From an uncultured Clostridia bacterium (lineage in GTDB: Bacteria; Bacillota; Clostridia; Christensenellales; DTU072), in the NCBI GenBank assembly GCA_944350065.1, contig CALVOD010000078.1, positions 1-6,464 on the forward strand: DNA of 6,464 nucleotides. Reading direction: 5' to 3'. Shown in pieces: positions 1-6,265 of this stretch. The translations under genes were made by a program, and so were the position numbers. How positions within the stretch are numbered: position 1 is the stretch's first letter; each line of letters opens with the position of its first letter. Under the pieces are notes generated by a model. The model did no database searches. It was not told the origin of the DNA and saw only the letters and a program-made list of their open reading frames with translations.

Positions 1-594
1 GCGCTCAAGATGTTCGACGCGCTCGGAAGGCACAGCACCTTCGTTTACAGGCTCATATTCGCCAACCTGTGGCTGTTCAAGCCCTTGCTTGCCGCGATGG
101 GCGCTAAGTCGGGCGGCGAGATGAACGCGCTTATGCGCACCACCTGCGCGTTCACCATGATGGAGGGAAGCGACGTTTACAACGTAATTCCCGCCAAAGC
201 CACGATGACGAGCAATCTGCGTATAATAAGCGGCGAAACGATAGAATCCACCGTCGATTATCTCAGGAAAGTCATCGACGACGAAAACGTGAAGATAGAA
301 GTTATCAACGGATCCGAACCGTCGGTGGTTTCCTCCACGGACTGCGCGGGCTACGCTAAACTCACCGAAACGGTATCGGAAGTATTCCCCGACGCGATAG
401 TCGCCCCGTATCTGATGATCGCCTGTTCCGATTCCCGCCATTACGGCAGGATATCCGACAAGGTATACCGTTTCTCGGCGATGGCGATGAGCTCAGAGGA
501 GAGGAAAATGGTACACGGCAACGACGAGCGCATCACCTTCCGCGGCATTTACGAAGCGGTGGAATTCTATATAAGACTTATCAAAAAATGCTGA
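1..594 (+). CDS. M20-family metallopeptidase, C-terminal part (5' end outside window)
   Basis: The reading frame is open from base 1, so only the last 197 codons are seen; the ATG at 10 is internal and not a credible start. Visible are the end of the lid/dimerisation domain (NVIPAKATMTSNLRI, bases 181-225, typical of M20 enzymes) and the C-terminal catalytic half with SDSRHYG (about 436-456), YRF, and HGNDER at 514-531. The last motif carries the terminal metal-ligand His of the family. The SDSRHY...YRF...HGNDER order resembles the carboxypeptidase S/PM20D1 branch (M20 dipeptidases and N-acyl-amino-acid hydrolases). Known role of the family: zinc-dependent hydrolysis of peptides or N-acyl amino acids; the substrate cannot be told here. 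No membrane segment is seen in the visible part. It lies 28 bases before yhbY on the same strand and is probably cotranscribed. Family assignment is firm, substrate unknown. Confidence 0.88.
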   Translation, partial: ALKMFDALGRHSTFVYRLIFANLWLFKPLLAAMGAKSGGEMNALMRTTCAFTMMEGSDVYNVIPAKATMTSNLRIISGETIESTVDYLRKVIDDENVKIEVINGSEPSVVSSTDCAGYAKLTETVSEVFPDAIVAPYLMIACSDSRHYGRISDKVYRFSAMAMSSEERKMVHGNDERITFRGIYEAVEFYIRLIKKC

Positions 595-609
595 CGAAAT
601 CGGCTTAAC

Positions 610-613
610 GGAG
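610..613 (+). promoter_or_regulatory. Ribosome binding site of yhbY
   Basis: GGAG lies 9 bases before the ATG at 623 in the short gap after the M20 gene. It supports this start and translation from a shared transcript. Confidence 0.7.
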
Positions 614-622
614 AAATAAATT

Positions 623-916
623 ATGATAAATTCGAGACAGAGAAGCGAACTTCGCGCCATGGCTAACGGCGTGGAGGCTATATTTCAGATAGGCAAATCG
701 GGAGTTACGGAAACTCTTGCCGAGGAGCTCAAGGACGCGCTTAAAGCGCGCGAGCTCGTCAAAATAACGGTGCTCAAGACCGCCGAAGGAACTATGAAGG
801 AGTTGATGGAGGAAGTGTGCGCAATGACGGGTGCGGACCCCGTGTCCGTATGCGGCAGGAAGCTCGTCATATATAAGGCTCCCGAGGACAGGAGTAAAGC
901 AAAAATCAAAGTTTAG
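623..916 (+). CDS. yhbY: YhbY/CRS1-type RNA-binding protein, ribosome assembly factor
   Basis: A 97-residue protein, the usual length for YhbY. It consists of a single CRM domain: the N-terminal helix (INSRQRSELRAMAN), the segment FQIGKSGVTETLAEEL containing the conserved G-x-x-G loop that contacts RNA (GKSG here, GNNG in E. coli), a central strand ELVKITVL, and the C-terminal strand KLVIYK followed by a basic tail. Family knowledge: YhbY associates with pre-50S particles and belongs to the CRM group of rRNA and intron-binding domains. Start chosen by the GGAG at 610-613 and by domain length. It follows the M20 gene by 28 bases and converges with the CDF gene, the two stop codons being 40 bases apart. 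No strong terminator is visible in that gap, so its transcript may read into the CDF gene antisense. Confidence 0.93.
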   Translation: MINSRQRSELRAMANGVEAIFQIGKSGVTETLAEELKDALKARELVKITVLKTAEGTMKELMEEVCAMTGADPVSVCGRKLVIYKAPEDRSKAKIKV

Positions 917-956
917 GCAGCCTTATTCGCAGTGGAAGGCGCCCGTACGCGCGATA

Positions 957-2081
957 TCACACGTACGAGCGGTCGTAATTGATGATGAAGAAATATTGTT
1001 TGCCTTCGTCCGCGTAAGCGTCGGCGAAGGCTTTTTCTATATCCTGCGGAGCGATTTTGGAATCGAAAGGTATCACCACGTCGAACAGGATATTCGTATG
1101 CGTGTCGCCGATGACCATCCTGAAGTCGTGCAGGCTGAGCCCCGCGTTCATCGAGGAGAGTATCTCTCTTGCGCGTTCGAGGTTTTCGATAACTTCCGGA
1201 TTGTCCGTTTCGACGGGATCCATGTGCACGGTGAGGTTCAGACCTTCTTTATGAAAGTCGCGTTCGATATTGTCTATCATATCATGTGCTTTCATTATGT
1301 CGCCGCGCGCGTCCACTTCGACGTGTACCGAAACGTAGGTGGAGCTCGTTGCTCCGTAGTTGTGCACCATCAGATCGTGTATCCCGAGCACGCCTTCGTA
1401 GGAGAGCAATTTTTTGCGTACGTTCTCGACGAATTCCTTCGTAGGCGGCTCGCCGAGCAGAGGACTTACGGTGTCTTTGATGAGCATCAGGCTCGATACG
1501 ACGATGAATAGACTTACCGCAAGCCCCATATAGCCGTCGATATTGACTCCCGCAACGTCGGTAACTATCGCGGCTATCAGAACGGCTCCCGTGCTTATCG
1601 TGTCGTTTCGGGAGTCGGCGGCTGCCGCGCGTAAAGAATCGGAAGAAATTTTCTTAGAAAAATATAAATACATAGCCATTTGTCCGAGCTTGAGGACTAT
1701 AGCTACGGCAAGCACTATGTATGTAAGCGTCGTAACCGCCGTTTCTTCGGGGGTAATTATTTTTTCGATACTCGATTTCCCGAGCAAAACGCCGATGGCA
1801 AGCACGAGTATAGCCACGATGAGCGCGGAAATCTGCTCGTAACGGTGATGCCCGAAGGGGTGTTCTTTGTCGGCGGGGCGCGCGCTTATGCGGAATCCGA
1901 ATACCGTTATCACGCTGCTTGCCGCGTCCGAAAGGTTATTCACCGCGTCCGCTACAATGGTTATGCTGTTGCCGATAAAACCTACGATGAGCTTCGCCGC
2001 GCACAGCGCTACGTTGGATATTATCCCGAGCACCCCCGCGGTCATACCGTATTTGACTCTTTTATCCGCCGTTTCGGACAT
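957..2081 (-). CDS. Cation diffusion facilitator (CDF) metal exporter with a doubled cytoplasmic domain
   Basis: A 374-residue inner-membrane protein. About six hydrophobic segments fall between residues 13 and 205, then a soluble C-terminal part. The transport site can be read directly: N48-x3-D52 in TM2 and D156-x3-D160 in TM5, at the same spacing as D45/D49/H153/D157 of E. coli FieF/YiiP. HPFGHHRYE (74-82) after TM2 is the family signature. Family role: proton-coupled export of Zn2+, Fe2+ or Mn2+. The N-D/D-D quartet, with no His, is closer to what I recall for Mn2+ exporters such as MntE than to Zn2+ exporters; this is inference. A normal dimerisation domain (about 214-290, GIHDLMVHNYG) is followed by about 80 extra residues (LSLHDFRMVIGDTHTN...) that resemble a second copy of it. 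Start: ATG at 2081, with GGAG at 2090-2093 (minus strand). It has its own promoter at 2124-2152. Confidence 0.93.
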   Translation of the reverse strand: MSETADKRVKYGMTAGVLGIISNVALCAAKLIVGFIGNSITIVADAVNNLSDAASSVITVFGFRISARPADKEHPFGHHRYEQISALIVAILVLAIGVLLGKSSIEKIITPEETAVTTLTYIVLAVAIVLKLGQMAMYLYFSKKISSDSLRAAAADSRNDTISTGAVLIAAIVTDVAGVNIDGYMGLAVSLFIVVSSLMLIKDTVSPLLGEPPTKEFVENVRKKLLSYEGVLGIHDLMVHNYGATSSTYVSVHVEVDARGDIMKAHDMIDNIERDFHKEGLNLTVHMDPVETDNPEVIENLERAREILSSMNAGLSLHDFRMVIGDTHTNILFDVVIPFDSKIAPQDIEKAFADAYADEGKQYFFIINYDRSYV

Positions 2082-2107
2082 AAATTTTTCTCCGTAGATC
2101 TTTTTCG

Positions 2108-2126
2108 TTAATATTTTCTTAATATT
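2108..2126. repeat. Two 8-bp direct repeats one helical turn apart over the CDF -10/start region
   Basis: TTAATATT occurs at 2108-2115 and again at 2119-2126, an 11-bp period. Both copies lie on the -10 box and predicted start site of the CDF promoter, a position suited to a repressor operator. No known box was recognised, and the region is AT-rich, so chance is possible. Confidence 0.35.
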
Positions 2127-2152
2127 ATATTACCGCTTAACGCAGAATGCAA
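2124..2152 (-). promoter_or_regulatory. Sigma-A-type promoter of the CDF exporter gene
   Basis: On the minus strand, TTGCAT (2147-2152) and a perfect TATAAT (2124-2129) are separated by 17 bases. Transcription should start near 2117, giving a leader of about 36 bases that includes the GGAG SD at 2090-2093. The promoter lies between the stop of the upstream methyltransferase gene and the CDF start, so the exporter can be expressed independently. Confidence 0.78.
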
Positions 2153-2155
2153 CCG

Positions 2156-2172
2156 AAACGCGCACGCGCGCG
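2156..2172 (-). terminator. Possible weak terminator after the methyltransferase gene
   Basis: Read on the minus strand just after the methyltransferase stop, CGCGC (2168-2172) and GCGCG (2159-2163) can pair across a GCGT loop and are followed by only three T. The stem is short and the T run poor, so termination would be partial. It sits directly before the CDF -35 box. Confidence 0.25.
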
Positions 2173-2173
2173 A

Positions 2174-3280
2174 TCAATAAAAATATAAAGTGGCTTCGAG
2201 TTCCGCATTATACAGCTTGCGCCGTTTTTTCGCTTTCGCGCCGAAGGCGCGCTCGAAAGCGTAATACGAGGTTATGAGGGCGAGCCTCCAGTCGTCGAGC
2301 GAAAAATAAACCTTAGAAAAATCGCGGTACAGAACGTCGAGCTCCCTTCCGCGCATAAGGCGTTCGCCGTAAGGCGGGTTGGTGACGATGTGCCCGTGGG
2401 CGAAACGCGAAGAAAAAACGCGCATATCCGCCGTTTGTAAATGTATTTTGTCTCTGACGCCCGCCTTTTCGGCGTGCGCTAAGGCAAGGCGCACGGCATC
2501 CTTGTTTATGTCGAAACCGGATATTCGCGGTTTGACGTCGCTTTTTATAAGGTCGCGCGCCTCCTCTCTCACGCCCTCGTAAACGTCGGGCGCGAAGCGG
2601 AAGGCTTCGGAAGCGAAACCTCTGTTGAGCCCGGGCGCCGTGTCGGTAGCGATAAGCGCGGCTTCCACGGGTAAGGTACCCGAACCGCAGAACGGGTCGG
2701 CAAACGGAAATTCGGGCTTCCAGCCCGATAGAAGTATCATCGCCGCGGCGAGCGTTTCTTTGAGAGGCGCTTCGCCCACGAAAGTACGGTAACCGCGCTT
2801 ATGTAATGCGTTTCCCGAAGCGTCGAGCGCAAGCGTGACTTCGTCGTTCACGATTACCGCATCTACGGAGTAGGTCTCCGCTGTTTCGCTGAGCCCCGCG
2901 GGATAGGAAGCCGCTATCGCTTTTTTGACTACGCGCTGTATCGCCGAAAGCGCGAAAAGTTTGCTTCCGCGCGATTTCGCGTTGACGACGACTTTGCCGT
3001 CTGCGGGAATGATTTCGCGCCATTTTACCGTTTTCACTCCGTCGAACAGTTCGTCGAAACTTTCGGCGCGGAATTTGCATATATTGATATACACCCTGTC
3101 CGCGGTGCGTAAGAAAAGGTTGCACCGTGCGGCGTCGCGGAAGGTACCTTCGAAAGATATCCTGCCGAATTCCGCTCCGCCCGGGGCGTAACCCAAGTCG
3201 ATAAGTTCTTTTTTCGTAACCGCTTCGATTCCGCTTGCCGCGGTGACCGACAAGCCGAGAGCGCCGTCGAATATACTCAC
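2174..3280 (-). CDS. THUMP-domain class I SAM-dependent rRNA methyltransferase (RlmL N-domain/YpsC type)
   Basis: A 368-residue protein. The N-terminal ferredoxin-like plus THUMP region (about 10-155) begins with LSVTAASGIEAVTKKEL. The linker signature LHKRGYR (159-165) follows, then a Rossmann methyltransferase domain with motif I DPFCGSG (195-201), the ribose-binding acidic loop GFDIN (255-259) and motif IV NPPYGER (301-307). N/D-PPY is typical of exocyclic-amine N-methylation. The closest known activity is m2G2445 formation in 23S rRNA by the N-terminal half of E. coli RlmL; the exact guanosine here is inferred. Start: the GTG at 3280 has no SD. The family's conserved N-terminus begins around residue 10, so no upstream start is needed, and a TTG at codon 10 also lacks an SD. 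A TATAAT ending 6 bases before the GTG suggests a leaderless mRNA. Divergent from trxB. Confidence 0.92.
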   Translation of the reverse strand: MSIFDGALGLSVTAASGIEAVTKKELIDLGYAPGGAEFGRISFEGTFRDAARCNLFLRTADRVYINICKFRAESFDELFDGVKTVKWREIIPADGKVVVNAKSRGSKLFALSAIQRVVKKAIAASYPAGLSETAETYSVDAVIVNDEVTLALDASGNALHKRGYRTFVGEAPLKETLAAAMILLSGWKPEFPFADPFCGSGTLPVEAALIATDTAPGLNRGFASEAFRFAPDVYEGVREEARDLIKSDVKPRISGFDINKDAVRLALAHAEKAGVRDKIHLQTADMRVFSSRFAHGHIVTNPPYGERLMRGRELDVLYRDFSKVYFSLDDWRLALITSYYAFERAFGAKAKKRRKLYNAELEATLYFY

Positions 3281-3286
3281 GAGGTA

Positions 3287-3295
3287 ATTATAACA
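3287..3295 (-). promoter_or_regulatory. Extended -10 promoter placed for leaderless transcription of the methyltransferase gene
   Basis: On the minus strand TGTTATAAT is a perfect extended -10 (TGn plus TATAAT at 3287-3292). Exactly six bases (TACCTC) separate it from the GTG start codon, so the predicted +1 is the G of GTG. No -35 is found at 16-18 bp; TTGAGT at 3304-3309 is too close (11 bp). Extended -10 promoters can work without a -35. Confidence 0.6.
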
Positions 3296-3381
3296 TACCG
3301 CCGACTCAAAAGGTATAAAAACGCGCGCGATATTACGTAAATCGTTTAAGATCCGTTGCGTAGCGCGATGAGCCGCTATAC

Positions 3382-3410
3382 TTGTTAAGTACGCGCGTAT
3401 GTGATATACT
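3382..3410 (+). promoter_or_regulatory. Sigma-A-type promoter of trxB
   Basis: TTGTTA (3382-3387) and TATACT (3405-3410) are 17 bases apart, and a TG at 3402-3403 makes the -10 extended. Transcription should start near 3417, giving a leader of about 52 bases. No Spx- or Rex-like operator was recognised. Confidence 0.75.
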
Positions 3411-3431
3411 ATGTAACGGATTGTCTATAAA

Positions 3432-3450
3432 GCGGCGCGGTGGGCGCCGC
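3432..3450 (+). promoter_or_regulatory. GC-only 5'UTR hairpin directly before the trxB SD
   Basis: GCGGCGC (3432-3438) pairs perfectly with GCGCCGC (3444-3450) around a 5-base loop. The stem ends two bases before the GGAGG at 3453-3457. With no T run after it, it is not a terminator. It could protect the mRNA 5' end or limit access of the ribosome to the SD. Confidence 0.55.
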
Positions 3451-3452
3451 GC

Positions 3453-3457
3453 GGAGG
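3453..3457 (+). promoter_or_regulatory. Ribosome binding site deciding the trxB start
   Basis: GGAGG lies 11 bases before the ATG at 3469. It selects that ATG over the in-frame upstream TTG at 3382, which lies in the promoter -35 box. Confidence 0.85.
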
Positions 3458-3468
3458 TAAACGTAAAA

Positions 3469-4383
3469 ATGTCGTACGATATAATAATAATCGGAAGCGG
3501 ACCTGCGGGCATGAGCGCCGCGATATACGCCGCGCGCGGCGGTATGAAAACGCTTGTCATAGCCGGCGCTAACGCGGGCGGACAGGTCACGCAGACCGAA
3601 GCCATCGAGAATTATGCGGGTATCCCGTCGGTGGACGGATATACGTTGTATTCGACGATGCTTGCGCAAGCCGAAAGTTTCGGCGCCGAGGTGCGCTACG
3701 AAACGGCGCTCGAAGTAAGCGCGGAAGGCGCCGAAAAGAAAGTGGTAACGGACGGCGGCGAATATACCGCGCGCGCGTTGATAATAGCGACGGGCGCGAA
3801 GCACCGCAAGCTGGGACTCGATAACGAAGAAGCTCTTATCGGTAAAGGCGTCAGCTATTGCGCTACCTGCGACGGCGGATTTTTCCGCGGTAAAGAAGTT
3901 GCGGTCGTGGGCGGCGGGGATACCGCGCTTACGGAGGCGCTGTACCTTGCGCGGCTGTGCAAAAAGGTCTATATCGTTCACAGAAGGCGCGAATACCGCG
4001 CGGCGAAGATTCTCGTCGAAAGGCTGCGCGCTACGGAAAACATCGAGGAAGTGCTCGACGCGGTGGCGTACGGACTGCAAGGAAGCCCCGTAGAAGCGCT
4101 CGAAGTTGCCGACGTGCACGGCGGCGGGGTAAGAAAGCTCGAGGTTCAGGGCATATTCGTGGCGATAGGCACGGTGCCGGAAGCGGGACTCGTGAGCGAC
4201 AAGGTCGATACTGAGAACGGATATATAATAACCGATTCCGAGATGCGTACGTCGCTCGAAGGCGTGTTTGCCGCAGGCGACGTCCGCGTGAGCCCGTTAA
4301 GACAGGTGGTGACCGCCTGCGCGGACGGCGCGATAGCCGCGACTTACGCCACGGAGTACGTAAATCTCAGAAAAAATTCTTAA
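3469..4383 (+). CDS. trxB: Thioredoxin-disulfide reductase
   Basis: A 304-residue cytosolic flavoenzyme of normal length that passes electrons from NADPH through FAD and a redox disulfide to thioredoxin. Domains and motifs in order: FAD-binding GSGPAG (9-14) at the N-terminus; the redox pair CATC (C131, C134) followed by DG; the NADPH-domain dinucleotide loop GGGDTA (148-153; GGGDSA is commoner); HRRREYR (171-177), basic residues typical of binding the NADPH 2'-phosphate; and the C-terminal FAD site AAGDV (268-272) with RQVVTA...DGAIAA (278 on). The usual small residue in the last motif is Cys284 here, a minor variation. The ATG at 3469 matches the family N-terminus (YDIIIIGSGPAG) and has a good GGAGG. 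It is single-gene transcribed, with its own promoter and terminator, and no thioredoxin gene is seen next to it. Divergent from the methyltransferase gene. Confidence 0.96.
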   Translation: MSYDIIIIGSGPAGMSAAIYAARGGMKTLVIAGANAGGQVTQTEAIENYAGIPSVDGYTLYSTMLAQAESFGAEVRYETALEVSAEGAEKKVVTDGGEYTARALIIATGAKHRKLGLDNEEALIGKGVSYCATCDGGFFRGKEVAVVGGGDTALTEALYLARLCKKVYIVHRRREYRAAKILVERLRATENIEEVLDAVAYGLQGSPVEALEVADVHGGGVRKLEVQGIFVAIGTVPEAGLVSDKVDTENGYIITDSEMRTSLEGVFAAGDVRVSPLRQVVTACADGAIAATYATEYVNLRKNS

Positions 4384-4456
4384 AAACGATTCGTATTTTT
4401 CCCGTTCGCTCTTTATCGTAACAGCTACGGGAGGGTAAGACGGCGAGCCGCATATT

Positions 4457-4488
4457 AAAAGCGCCTTCCGTGCGGAAGGCGCTTTTTT
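4457..4488 (+). terminator. Intrinsic terminator of trxB
   Basis: GCGCCTTCC (4461-4469) pairs perfectly with GGAAGGCGC (4474-4482) around a GTGC loop and is followed by six T (4483-4488). An AAAA on the left arm (4457-4460) extends the stem and gives four U on the opposite strand, so weak bidirectional action is possible. It lies about 75 bases after the trxB stop. Confidence 0.93.
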
Positions 4489-4530
4489 AAGCAAAAACGT
4501 CGGTTTTCAATCGAATATCACTTTCCCGTA

Positions 4531-4624
4531 TATGCTAAAAAGGAACGATAAAAAACATCGTTCCTTCTTAGCTATGATAAGGGGGAAAATTATGAGCTGT
4601 TTTTGATGGTCTTATTATAGCATA
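4531..4624. other. Nested inverted repeats, possible structured RNA or small mobile-element remnant
   Basis: This is the main content of the 363-base gap between trxB and the M1 gene, besides the trxB terminator. Three helices fit together: P1, TATGC (4531-4535) with GCATA (4620-4624); P2, AAGGAACGAT (4540-4549) with ATCGTTCCTT (4557-4566) around a 7-base A-rich loop; P3, TATGATAAG (4573-4581) with CTTATTATA (4611-4619), one G-U pair. P2 can instead extend to 4534-4572 with one A-C mismatch, competing with P1. This could be a small RNA or leader, or a decayed MITE-like element. No known RNA family was recognised and no clean promoter was found before it. Confidence 0.45.
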
Positions 4625-4737
4625 AAATTTGCGCCTGTACATACTTTTCATAAAATTTATTACAGTAAATTAAAGGTAAACAACGGGACGGTCTTGAAAC
4701 GGGTTCTATCGGGCGCCCGCGCGGCATTTAATAATGC

Positions 4738-4742
4738 GGAGG
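4738..4742 (+). promoter_or_regulatory. Ribosome binding site of the M1 peptidase gene
   Basis: GGAGG lies only 4 bases before the ATG at 4747, a short spacing. A small hairpin, GCATT (4724-4728) with AATGC (4733-4737), ends directly before it. The promoter is not clear; the AT-rich stretch 4611-4680 is the likely place, with TAAAAT at 4651-4656 as a weak -10 candidate. Confidence 0.7.
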
Positions 4743-4746
4743 TATT

Positions 4747-6210
4747 ATGAAAAAAGCTATATTACTTATACTGTCGGTTGCGTTGATATGCTCGGTTGCG
4801 CTCACGCTCGCGGCGTGCAACGGGAACGAGCGCGACGCCGGGTATGCGAGCAGAGCGGCATACTCTTTGGACGTCGCGGTGCGCGAGGGGCTTGACGAAG
4901 CCTATCTTACCGAAGAAGTCGTGTTCACCAATTCCGGTAACGACGATATAGACAAACTCGTGTTCATGCTTTATCCCAACGCCTACCGCAAGGACGCCGA
5001 AAATTCCGCATACTTTGCGGATATGCTGAAGGTAAACGACGAGTTCGGCGGTATAGATATCTCCGCGGTGAAGGTAGACGGTAAGGAGAACGCCTTCGAG
5101 GTGGACGGTATATTTATGGAAGTACCGCTCGATACGCCCGTCAAGCCCGACGATTCCGTCACGGTGAAGCTCGGCGCCCGCATAGACATAGCGGGCGGTA
5201 CTCTGCGCTTCGGCGGCGACGGCAGTATCGCGCGGCTTCTCAATTTCTATCCCGTGCTCGCTTACTACGGCGAAGCGGGCTGGGAAACCTGTGACTATTC
5301 GCGCATAGGCGACCCTTTCCATACTGCCGGCGCTTCTTACGAGGTGAAGATATCCGCACCTGATAATGTTGCTATAGCTACGAGTGGACAGCAGATTTCG
5401 GTTACGGAAGGAGACGGGATAAGGACGGTGGAGGCGACTGCCGCGGATGCGAGAGACTTCGCCGCAGTCCTGTCGACCGAGTATAAAACGAGCGAAGCCT
5501 CGAGCGGGGACGCGAAGATAAAGTATTATTCGTTAAGTGGCTCCGACAAGGCAGAATTCGTAGCTAAAGCAACCGATATATTCACGGAATACTTCGGAGA
5601 ATTTCCTTATCCCGAATTTTCGGTGTGCGAATCTCCTTTCTATTACGGCGGTATGGAGTATCCGGGGCTTGTAGTGATAAATTCTTCGCTTAGCGACGCG
5701 GAGAAGGAGAAAGTCATCGTGCACGAGCTCGTGCATCAGTGGATAGGTTGCGCCGTGGGCTCCGACGGCGCGCACGAAGGCTGGGTGGACGAGAGCCTGA
5801 CCACCTTCCTTGCCGCGTATTACTTCAAACTCGCGGGAGACGAAGCAGCGTTCTCGGCGGAGATAGCCGACTGCGAGAGACAGTATGCGGCGTTTCTTCT
5901 TACCGAAAAACTTAATTCTCCCGGTTACGTGCCGAGTATCGCGAGGAACGTCTACGAATTTTCCACTCTGTACGAATACGACGCCGTGGTGTACCGCAGA
6001 GGGTGTTCGATGTACGTAAGCCTTATGGAGCTCGCGGGCGAAAAGAAACTGCGTGAAGCCATAACCTCGTATTACGAGCGCTACAAATTCGCCGACGCGA
6101 GCGGCGACGACCTCATCGCCTGCTTTGACGACGTATTGGGCGGCAAGGCGCGCGCGGTGATGTTATCCTATCTTAACGCGGACGTACGTACGGGGAATAT
6201 CGGAGTGTAG
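4747..6210 (+). CDS. M1-family metallopeptidase, surface lipoprotein
   Basis: A 487-residue exported protein. Lys residues 2-3 and a hydrophobic stretch lead to a lipobox LAAC with lipidated Cys24, so it should be anchored to the outer face of the cytoplasmic membrane. Residues about 35-250 form the beta-rich N-terminal domain. The thermolysin-like catalytic domain has GGMEY (301-305), the counterpart of the aminopeptidase GAMEN motif with Glu304 placed to bind the substrate amino end. Zinc motif HELVH (326-330) is followed after exactly 18 residues by Glu349 in GWVDESL, giving HEXXH-x18-E. Tyr411 and Tyr416 in YDAVVYRRG match the paired tyrosines of leukotriene A4 hydrolase, Tyr416 being the likely catalytic one. 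All catalytic residues are present, so it is probably active. It lacks the large C-terminal domain of classical aminopeptidase N. Likely role: trimming extracellular peptides; substrate unknown. It is followed after 55 bases by a Cys-repeat protein gene. Confidence 0.93.
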   Translation: MKKAILLILSVALICSVALTLAACNGNERDAGYASRAAYSLDVAVREGLDEAYLTEEVVFTNSGNDDIDKLVFMLYPNAYRKDAENSAYFADMLKVNDEFGGIDISAVKVDGKENAFEVDGIFMEVPLDTPVKPDDSVTVKLGARIDIAGGTLRFGGDGSIARLLNFYPVLAYYGEAGWETCDYSRIGDPFHTAGASYEVKISAPDNVAIATSGQQISVTEGDGIRTVEATAADARDFAAVLSTEYKTSEASSGDAKIKYYSLSGSDKAEFVAKATDIFTEYFGEFPYPEFSVCESPFYYGGMEYPGLVVINSSLSDAEKEKVIVHELVHQWIGCAVGSDGAHEGWVDESLTTFLAAYYFKLAGDEAAFSAEIADCERQYAAFLLTEKLNSPGYVPSIARNVYEFSTLYEYDAVVYRRGCSMYVSLMELAGEKKLREAITSYYERYKFADASGDDLIACFDDVLGGKARAVMLSYLNADVRTGNIGV

Positions 6211-6236
6211 GTATAATTAGTTTTAAGTCGGCAAAA

Positions 6237-6258
6237 CTTCCTGTATCAAATCAGGAGG
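6237..6258 (+). promoter_or_regulatory. Hairpin that sequesters the SD of the Cys-repeat gene
   Basis: CTTCCTG (6237-6243) pairs along its whole length with CAGGAGG (6252-6258), with one U-G pair, around the 8-base loop at 6244-6251. The right arm contains the full AGGAGG SD (6253-6258), so the ribosome site is closed when the stem forms. This would couple or restrict translation. Confidence 0.6.
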
Positions 6259-6265
6259 CGATAAT

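Noticed and set aside
831..2111. Long plus-strand frames opposite the CDF gene (831-1511, 1680-2111).
   Set aside because: They are shadows of the minus-strand CDF gene, with compositions lacking any domain and no SD at their starts.
3333..3340. TTACGTAA palindrome in the trm-trxB divergent region as a shared operator.
   Set aside because: Only 8 bp, with no second copy and outside both core promoters; chance is likely enough.
3382..3468. N-terminal extension of trxB from an in-frame TTG at 3382.
   Set aside because: The TTG lies in the promoter -35, the extension is unlike any TrxB N-terminus, and the ATG at 3469 has a GGAGG and the expected YDIIIIGSGPAG start.
3409..4119. A 236-codon minus-strand frame opposite trxB.
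   Set aside because: Antisense shadow of a certain gene, rich in Arg, His and Ala with no motifs.
4532..4606. A 24-codon open frame (MLKRNDKK...IMSCF) in the trxB-M1 gap, with an inner ATG at 4592 behind GGGGG.
   Set aside because: No SD before the first ATG, and the inner ATG gives only four codons. The sequence is better explained by the inverted-repeat structure of 4531-4624.
4710..4719. A 10-bp perfect palindrome (CGGGCGCCCG) upstream of the M1 gene as an operator.
   Set aside because: Short and GC-only in a GC-rich stretch, with no promoter boxes recognisable next to it.
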